DNA of 64,000 nt, from positions 16,620 to 80,619 of the forward strand of contig JANNPZ010000003.1 of the NCBI GenBank assembly GCA_031400505.1, in the 5' to 3' direction. Numbering within the stretch: position 1 is the stretch's first letter; each line of letters starts with the position of its first letter. The DNA comes from JAIYDJ01 sp031400505 (GTDB lineage Bacteria > Pseudomonadota > Alphaproteobacteria > Rhodobacterales > Rhodobacteraceae). Shown here one piece after another: positions 59,342-64,000 of the stretch. The notes below the pieces were generated by a model that had not been told where the DNA came from, made no database searches, and was given only the letters and a program-made list of their open reading frames with translations. A program made the translations under genes and the position numbers.

Positions 59342-60261
59342 CGGGCAATCTCCCCCGTAGAGTTCTGGACAATGGCGGGGCTCAGAAACGCTTGGCCGAC
59401 CCCGATGGCAATGGCCTGCGGATGCTTGCCAAGACGCGGATCACCGATCGGACAGCGGATGCGGCCAATGCTGGCCGGGGTATGGCCAAGCGCGCCAAGG
59501 CGGCTGCGGAACCGCGCCCATTTGGTCGCCGACCCGATCAATCCGGCGTGCGCAAAGCCGTGACACAACAGCCGGTGGCACAGATCGAAGTCTAGCGCAT
59601 GCGAATAGGTGGCGATCAGGTGCTCGGCGTTGGGCGGTGCAAGGGAAACAGCCAGTGCAGGGTCCGCGGCGGGAAGAATGCGCACAGTGCCAATATCCCC
59701 GGGAAACCGGTCGGGCGCTGTATCGACCCAAGTGATCGCAACTCCCGGCAAAGGCGCCAGCACCGCGACCAGCGCCCGACCGACATGACCCGCACCCCAC
59801 ACCCACAGGTGCCGATGCGCACGCGCGACCGGCTCGATCATCCAGCCTTGCAACATGTGGCTCTCGGGTTGCTGCCCTTCGCCTCTTGCCAACGCCAGAA
59901 CCCGCTTCACCGCAAGCGGCATCGGCCGGCCATCCACACTGCGCGCAACAACCGCGCCCTCGGGCACGACGGTGTAAACTTCGGTGAGCAAGGTGACCAG
60001 CCCGCCGCAACATTGACCCAGCATCGGACCGAGCGCTTGCCGGTCGATCCGCGCGCCACCCGAGGCCAGCATTGTGCGCGCGCGCAGTGCCGCCTCGTAC
60101 TCCAAAGCGCCACCGCCGATCGTGCCGGATTGGCCGGTGGCCCACACCAACATGGCCGCCCCGACCTCGCGCGGAGACGATCCTTGATGGTCGGCAATCA
60201 CCACACGGGCGGTCGAGCCATAGGCCTTGATCGCGGCGGCAAGGGCTTCTCGGTCAAACAT
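59338..60261 (-). CDS. xdhC: Xanthine dehydrogenase accessory protein XdhC
   Basis: XdhC binds molybdenum cofactor, fixes its terminal sulfur and inserts it into the XdhAB enzyme. Seen in sequence: 307 residues from ATG 60261; VIADHQGSSPREVGAAMLVW near the N-terminus; GTIGGGALEYEA; a Rossmann stretch LWVWGAGHVGRALV; and GLIGSATKWARFRSRL. Length fits the family. It overlaps the xdhB fragment by 8 bases and the ATPase gene by 4. It looks intact although its client in this locus is truncated. Confidence 0.93.
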   Translation of the reverse strand: MFDREALAAAIKAYGSTARVVIADHQGSSPREVGAAMLVWATGQSGTIGGGALEYEAALRARTMLASGGARIDRQALGPMLGQCCGGLVTLLTEVYTVVPEGAVVARSVDGRPMPLAVKRVLALARGEGQQPESHMLQGWMIEPVARAHRHLWVWGAGHVGRALVAVLAPLPGVAITWVDTAPDRFPGDIGTVRILPAADPALAVSLAPPNAEHLIATYSHALDFDLCHRLLCHGFAHAGLIGSATKWARFRSRLGALGHTPASIGRIRCPIGDPRLGKHPQAIAIGVGQAFLSPAIVQNSTGEIAR

Positions 60262-61399
60262 GGCGTTGCCGCTGAATGGCCAGCAACACCCGTTCCGGCG
60301 TGGCCGGCGCATCCAGTGCCGGGTAAACCGACCCGTCACCACAGGCCGCCACCGCATCCGACAATGCAAAGAACGCGGAAATCCCCAACATGAACGGCGG
60401 TTCGCCGACCGCCTTGGATTTGCCGACCGTATCTTCGCTATTCGGCTGGCCCCACAAGGCCACGTTGAAAACGCGCGGTCGGTCAGAACAGGCCGGGATC
60501 TTGTAGGTGCTGGGGGCATGGGTGGCCAGCCGCCCCTTGCCATCCCACACCAGCTCTTCCGTCGTCAACCAACCCGCCCCCTGGACATAAGCCCCCTCGA
60601 TCTGCCCGATATCCAGGGCGGGGTTCAGACTGGTGCCGGTGTCATGCAGCAGATCGGCGCGCAGGATCCGGTTCTCTCCGGTCAGCGTGTCGATCACCAC
60701 TTCGGTCACCGCGGCACCATAGGCAAAGTACAAGAACGGTCGCCCGCTCCCCCTGGCCCTGTCCCAGGTGATCTTGGGTGTCGCAAAATAGCCGGTGGAT
60801 GACAGCGACACCCGCGCCTGGTAGGCCAGCATCGCTGCCTCGGCAAAGCTGTACTCAGCCCCGGCAACCCGTACGCTGCCAGCTTCGAACACAACCTTGC
60901 CCGCATCCGCTTGATGGCGCGCTGCAAGAACCTCTGCCATTCGCGCTCGGATCGTCTCGCACGCAACCTTCGCCGCCATACCATTCAGGTCCGACCCCGA
61001 AGAGGCCGCCGTGGCCGAGGTGTTGGGGACCTTGCCGGTATCCGTCGCCGTGATCTTCACCGCCTCCAACCCGACGCCAAACACCCGAGCGGCCACTTGC
61101 GCCACCTTCTGGAACAATCCTTGCCCCATCTCGGTGCCACCATGATTGAGATGGATCGAGCCGTCCTGATACACATGCACCAAGGCGCCCGCCTGATTGA
61201 GCCAGGTCAGAGTGAAGGAAATCCCGAACTTCACCGGTGTCAACGCAATCCCGCGCTTCAGAATCGGGCTGCCCGCATTCCAGGCCGAAATCGCGGCACG
61301 GCGCGCGGCATAGTCGCTGTTCTGTACCAGACCCGCTACCAATTCATGCCCGATGAAATCTTCGACCGGCATGTGAAAAGGCGTGGTCTGTGTCATCAT
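60254..61399 (-). pseudogene. xdhB: Xanthine dehydrogenase large subunit, 5'-truncated
   Basis: 381 codons matching the C-terminal half of XdhB (about 780 residues in Rhodobacter). Seen in sequence: RGIALTPVKFGISFTLTWLNQAGALVHVYQDGSIHLNHGGTEMGQGLFQKV, TATDTGKVPNTSATAASSGSDLNGMA, and GEPPFMLGISAF with the catalytic Glu. Missing are roughly the first 395 residues, including the first molybdopterin-binding part, and no xdhA lies upstream. The reading frame begins ATGATGACACAGACC right beside the hairpin repeat at 61400. It is probably a deletion relic that still carries xdhC and the transporter on its transcript. Confidence 0.75.
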
Positions 61400-61450
61400 C
61401 TGTTTCGAAATATCCTCGGGGGGTCCGGGGGGCAGACAGCCCCCCGGCGC
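61400..61450 (-). repeat. Rhodobacterales hairpin repeat, copy 2
   Basis: On the minus strand: GGGGGGC, short loop, GCCCCCC, then CCCCCCGAGGATATTT and AAACAGATG. It matches copy 1 at 27890 in layout. It lies between the stop of the GST gene and the first codon of the truncated xdhB, so it can act as a terminator for the former and marks the break of the latter. Confidence 0.55.
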
Positions 61451-61456
61451 TCACAG

Positions 61457-62122
61457 TCAGAAATCCAGATCGGCATAATGCGCAGGCGGCGGAAAGCCCG
61501 ACACCTGATCCACCAGCAGCGTCCGGAAACAGGGCCGCGATTTGATCTTGGCATACCAGTCTTTCACCACCGCATGCCTGTTCCAGTCGACATCCGAGAT
61601 ATAATCCAGACAGGAAAGATGCGCCGCCGCCGCGAAATCCGCCAGCGTCATGTCATTGCCCGCCAGCCAGCGCCGCTGATCCAGCAGCCAGGCCAGATAA
61701 TCCAGATGATACTTGATGCGCGCAGCCCCGGTCTTGACTGCCTTGCTGTCCGGATAGCCCTGCCCGATCACCTTTTTGGTGATGCGCTCATACAGCAACT
61801 TCGAGGTCACCTCGGCCTGAAACTTGTCATCAAACCATGCACACAGCCGGCGCACCTCATAGCGACCATCGGCATCGCGCGGCATCAGTGCAGGCGTTGG
61901 ATATGCCTCTTCCAGATATTCGCAGATCGCCTGACTTTCGCTCATCACACGACTGTCCATCCGCAAGACCGGTACCTTGCCCGCCGGGTTCCGGCGCAGA
62001 AATTCCGGCGACGGCTCCCAATACCGCTCCTCCACCAGTTCCACCTCGATCCGCTTTTCCGCCAGAGTCAGGCGCACCTTGCGGCAGAATGGCGACAGCG
62101 GCACGTGGTAAAGTCGGTTCAT
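61457..62122 (-). CDS. Glutathione S-transferase family protein
   Basis: A 221-residue cytosolic protein with the thioredoxin-like N-terminal domain (LYHVPLSPFCRKVRLTLAEKRIEVELVEERYWE) and the glutathione-contact loops KVPVL and ESQAICEYLEE, followed by the helical C-terminal domain (LAGNDMTLADFAAAAHLSCLDYI). A Cys in SPFC at the active position suggests a beta/omega-like or FrmA-independent type; the substrate is unknown. ATG 62122 has AGGAGG 6 bases upstream. It is upstream of the xdhB fragment on the same strand, separated by the hairpin repeat. Confidence 0.92.
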   Translation of the reverse strand: MNRLYHVPLSPFCRKVRLTLAEKRIEVELVEERYWEPSPEFLRRNPAGKVPVLRMDSRVMSESQAICEYLEEAYPTPALMPRDADGRYEVRRLCAWFDDKFQAEVTSKLLYERITKKVIGQGYPDSKAVKTGAARIKYHLDYLAWLLDQRRWLAGNDMTLADFAAAAHLSCLDYISDVDWNRHAVVKDWYAKIKSRPCFRTLLVDQVSGFPPPAHYADLDF

Positions 62123-62258
62123 TAGCAACCTCCTGGCAGGCTAACCTCTGTTACTTGCCCGAACGGTGACAAGCAATGGTTTGGTCAGCCTCCGCGGCAT
62201 CGCAAGACCGCGCAAGATGGCAATCGCGCCGCAAGAAACGCAATTCAGCGTCGACCGC

Positions 62259-64000
62259 TTATCCGTGGCAGGGCACTGGATCATCGACGCGCGATAACAG
62301 CAGCGCACGATCTACTGCGGGGAAGTTGCCAAACTTGGCCAGCGGCGACAGACCATCCACAACAGTCCAATCTATCTGGTCAATGAATGTTCGGGCTATG
62401 TCGGGCCGCTGCAAATGCACAAGCACCAGCACCACATCCAGAATGCCGGAGCCAAAGAATTTGGGGTCGCGGTACCGGGGCAGCAGGCTTTGTCCTGCCT
62501 CCATAACGAAGGGTACAAGACGGTCGGACCAACGCAGATCAGCCCCGCAGACGGCCTGCAAAACAAGTGCGTCGGCGGCCTCGTCAACTCCCGCCGTCCA
62601 GAGGTCGCGCATATGTGGCGTGGGGTCGAAGGCAAAGTTGCCCAATAGCGGGGTCAGGCCGGGGATCCTTTCTAGGGCGGCTAGGTAGTCTTCGCCGTAG
62701 GCGTCGTAGGTGCCCGGCGGGGCGTCTGAGACCATGTCACGAACGATATTCAGGGCGCGAAGCGCTTCAAACCCCTTGCTGGTCGTAATTCGAGACAGCC
62801 AGCCGCCAAGATCATCATCAGCCGGGCGGCCAGTCTGCGCGGGTTGTGGCGTGACCGGCAGGCCGCGCTTGATGTTGGGCTGAACTTGCTCGCCGCCGAC
62901 ATTCTCCGATTGGGAAGCCGGCGCTACGACGACAGCCGGCGCGGTTGCGACAAGTCCGGGCAAGTTTCTAAAGAACATTTCCGCCGGAGTTCCTGTCGGA
63001 ACAGGTTTGCCTTCAGCAACGGCGAACATCGTGGTCTTTAGCGGCTCGTCATAGGGTAGTTGGGTCATGTAGCCGCCATGTGACCATAAAAGCTCGGCCG
63101 GGCTATAAAAGGGCAGGGTGTCCCGGGGCGGGCCCATGCGGACGCCGATACTGTTCAGGCTTTTGCGCAGGTCGATTCTGCCAGTATAAAGCCGCTTTGG
63201 GCGCAGGCGAAACCCGCCATTTGCCCTGACTGCAACATCGAAATCGGTATCAGGTTCCAGAAAACCGACCGTGGGTTCGATCCAGCCATAGCGGCTTTGC
63301 GTGATCAACTCCCGTCCGTCGCGCAAGTCGGTGATGACCAGTTTTTGCACTCCCGTCAGGGCAACGATGCCACTATATTGATCCATCGGCTCGTAAAAAT
63401 TTCCAAGCTCAGTCAAGTGCAGTTGTAGATCAGCCGGGATGCCGTCATCAGCGCGCGCTAGCAAGCATTCCGCGCCATCCGGGAAACTGTGGTCCAAGGC
63501 GGTGCAGTCTTTTGAAGTGGCGCGGTAGTAAACGATGGCTCGCTGCGGCAACCGTGCATCCGGGGCAGAGACCATCCTAATCCATTGCAGATCGCCCCCC
63601 GTAAGCAACTGTTGGCAAAGAATCTGGCAGCTGTGCAGATGAGCGATGTCGTCAGTCAGAACCATCTCCAGACTGCCGATGCCAGAGGCGGGTAAGGGGG
63701 TCAGGTTGGCGGTATCAATGGTTGCGGGCACCAAAGCTTGGCGCTGTTGCGTGATGTAAAACGTGGGCAGTGTGAAAAGTGCGACCAGTACAAGCGCCGA
63801 GATCAGAAAACCGCGGATTGGAAAACCCCGGCGAGCAAACCAAGCCCAAGGCGCAAGTACTAATGCGATCCACCACAAATTGACCGCCAATATCCAAATC
63901 GGGATCATCAACCCAACAGTGAACATTATTGAAGAGGCGACGAAGGTCGTGTTGTAACAGGCAACCAAGCCAATCAAAGCCGCGATAGCTAATTTCACAA
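62259..64000 (-). CDS. Unknown large membrane protein (may continue past window edge)
   Basis: Not recognised. 579 codons from a GTG at 63998; the true start may lie outside. Seen in sequence: three hydrophobic segments in the first 85 residues, then a periplasm-sized soluble part with VTDLRDGRELITQSRYGWIEP, LFDTDFDVAVRA-like beta stretches, a Pro/Ala linker near 360-390 and a helical end (LAALERIPGLTPLLGNFAFDPTPHMRDLW). Several Cys could form disulfides (SCQILCQQ, KDCTALD, AECLLA). No close family known to me. Neighbours do not reveal a role. Confidence 0.7.
   Translation of the reverse strand, partial: VKLAIAALIGLVACYNTTFVASSIMFTVGLMIPIWILAVNLWWIALVLAPWAWFARRGFPIRGFLISALVLVALFTLPTFYITQQRQALVPATIDTANLTPLPASGIGSLEMVLTDDIAHLHSCQILCQQLLTGGDLQWIRMVSAPDARLPQRAIVYYRATSKDCTALDHSFPDGAECLLARADDGIPADLQLHLTELGNFYEPMDQYSGIVALTGVQKLVITDLRDGRELITQSRYGWIEPTVGFLEPDTDFDVAVRANGGFRLRPKRLYTGRIDLRKSLNSIGVRMGPPRDTLPFYSPAELLWSHGGYMTQLPYDEPLKTTMFAVAEGKPVPTGTPAEMFFRNLPGLVATAPAVVVAPASQSENVGGEQVQPNIKRGLPVTPQPAQTGRPADDDLGGWLSRITTSKGFEALRALNIVRDMVSDAPPGTYDAYGEDYLAALERIPGLTPLLGNFAFDPTPHMRDLWTAGVDEAADALVLQAVCGADLRWSDRLVPFVMEAGQSLLPRYRDPKFFGSGILDVVLVLVHLQRPDIARTFIDQIDWTVVDGLSPLAKFGNFPAVDRALLLSRVDDPVPCHG

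Noticed and set aside
1..64000. tRNA, rRNA, CRISPR arrays, replication origin
   Set aside because: No T-loop/acceptor patterns, no spaced direct repeats and no DnaA-box cluster were seen on either strand.

Overview
The window reads as one chromosomal segment of a GC-rich alphaproteobacterium of the order Rhodobacterales (Rhodobacter/Roseobacter relatives). The evidence is the RegA-SenC-RegB redox cluster, a DivL-like PAS protein that stops before any kinase domain, a flagellar cluster with CtrA-like half-site pairs in its promoters, a TimA-FxsA-SecB block, and xanthine dehydrogenase genes joined to a purine-type BMP ABC transporter. I see no rRNA, tRNA, CRISPR array or replication origin.

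Layout. 1-5.4 kb: a partial peptidoglycan-binding lipoprotein, a sulfotransferase, a lipase-like hydrolase, ahcY, a remnant of an alcohol dehydrogenase and an HD hydrolase; this stretch has three gene-poor gaps of more than 300 bases. 5.4-8.5 kb: an H-NS-like protein, then RegA and SenC facing RegB, the redox two-component system. 8.6-19.1 kb: one long tightly packed forward operon, divL-like, tsaE, amgK, murU, addB, addA, trxA, headed by a perfect CtrA box (TTAA-N7-TTAA). It joins cell-cycle signalling, tRNA modification, cell-wall recycling and recombination repair. 19.1-27.7 kb: a KpsS-like protein, hslV and hslU with a membrane protein gene between them, a lipoprotein hydrolase, Smr, MltA and TimA in reverse, and FxsA and SecB forward. 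28-31.3 kb: a two-subunit molybdenum oxidoreductase (IorAB-like) facing a TetR regulator, with a perfect 11-bp palindrome over the shared promoter region.

31.4-50.3 kb is a partial flagellar cluster: motB, flgE, flgK, flgL, flgI forward; fliP, fliN, fliH, fliF reverse; then fliL, an unknown gene, motE-like, motA, a 737-residue secreted protein of unknown function, an SLT muramidase, flhA, fliR, flhB and a small coiled-coil gene. Genes for FliG, FliM, FliI, FliQ, the rod, the P/L-ring partner FlgH and the flagellin are not here. An IS630-type element (50,359-51,447) closes this region, sitting in the TA of the stop codon of a GH25 lysozyme gene and recreating that stop.

51.4-64 kb, all in reverse: lysozyme, a small membrane protein, an FAD oxidoreductase, a methyltransferase, then an operon running from a 5'-truncated xdhB through xdhC, an ABC ATPase, two permeases and a BMP binding protein (purine uptake and oxidation), a glutathione S-transferase and an unknown membrane protein that runs to the window edge. 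The xdhB gene lacks its first half and its start lies directly beside a hairpin repeat that also occurs near 27.9 kb.

The strongest candidates for new biology are the unknown secreted protein coupled to motA with its two small neighbours, and the set of CtrA-like sites linking the kinase-less DivL operon to the flagellar promoters.
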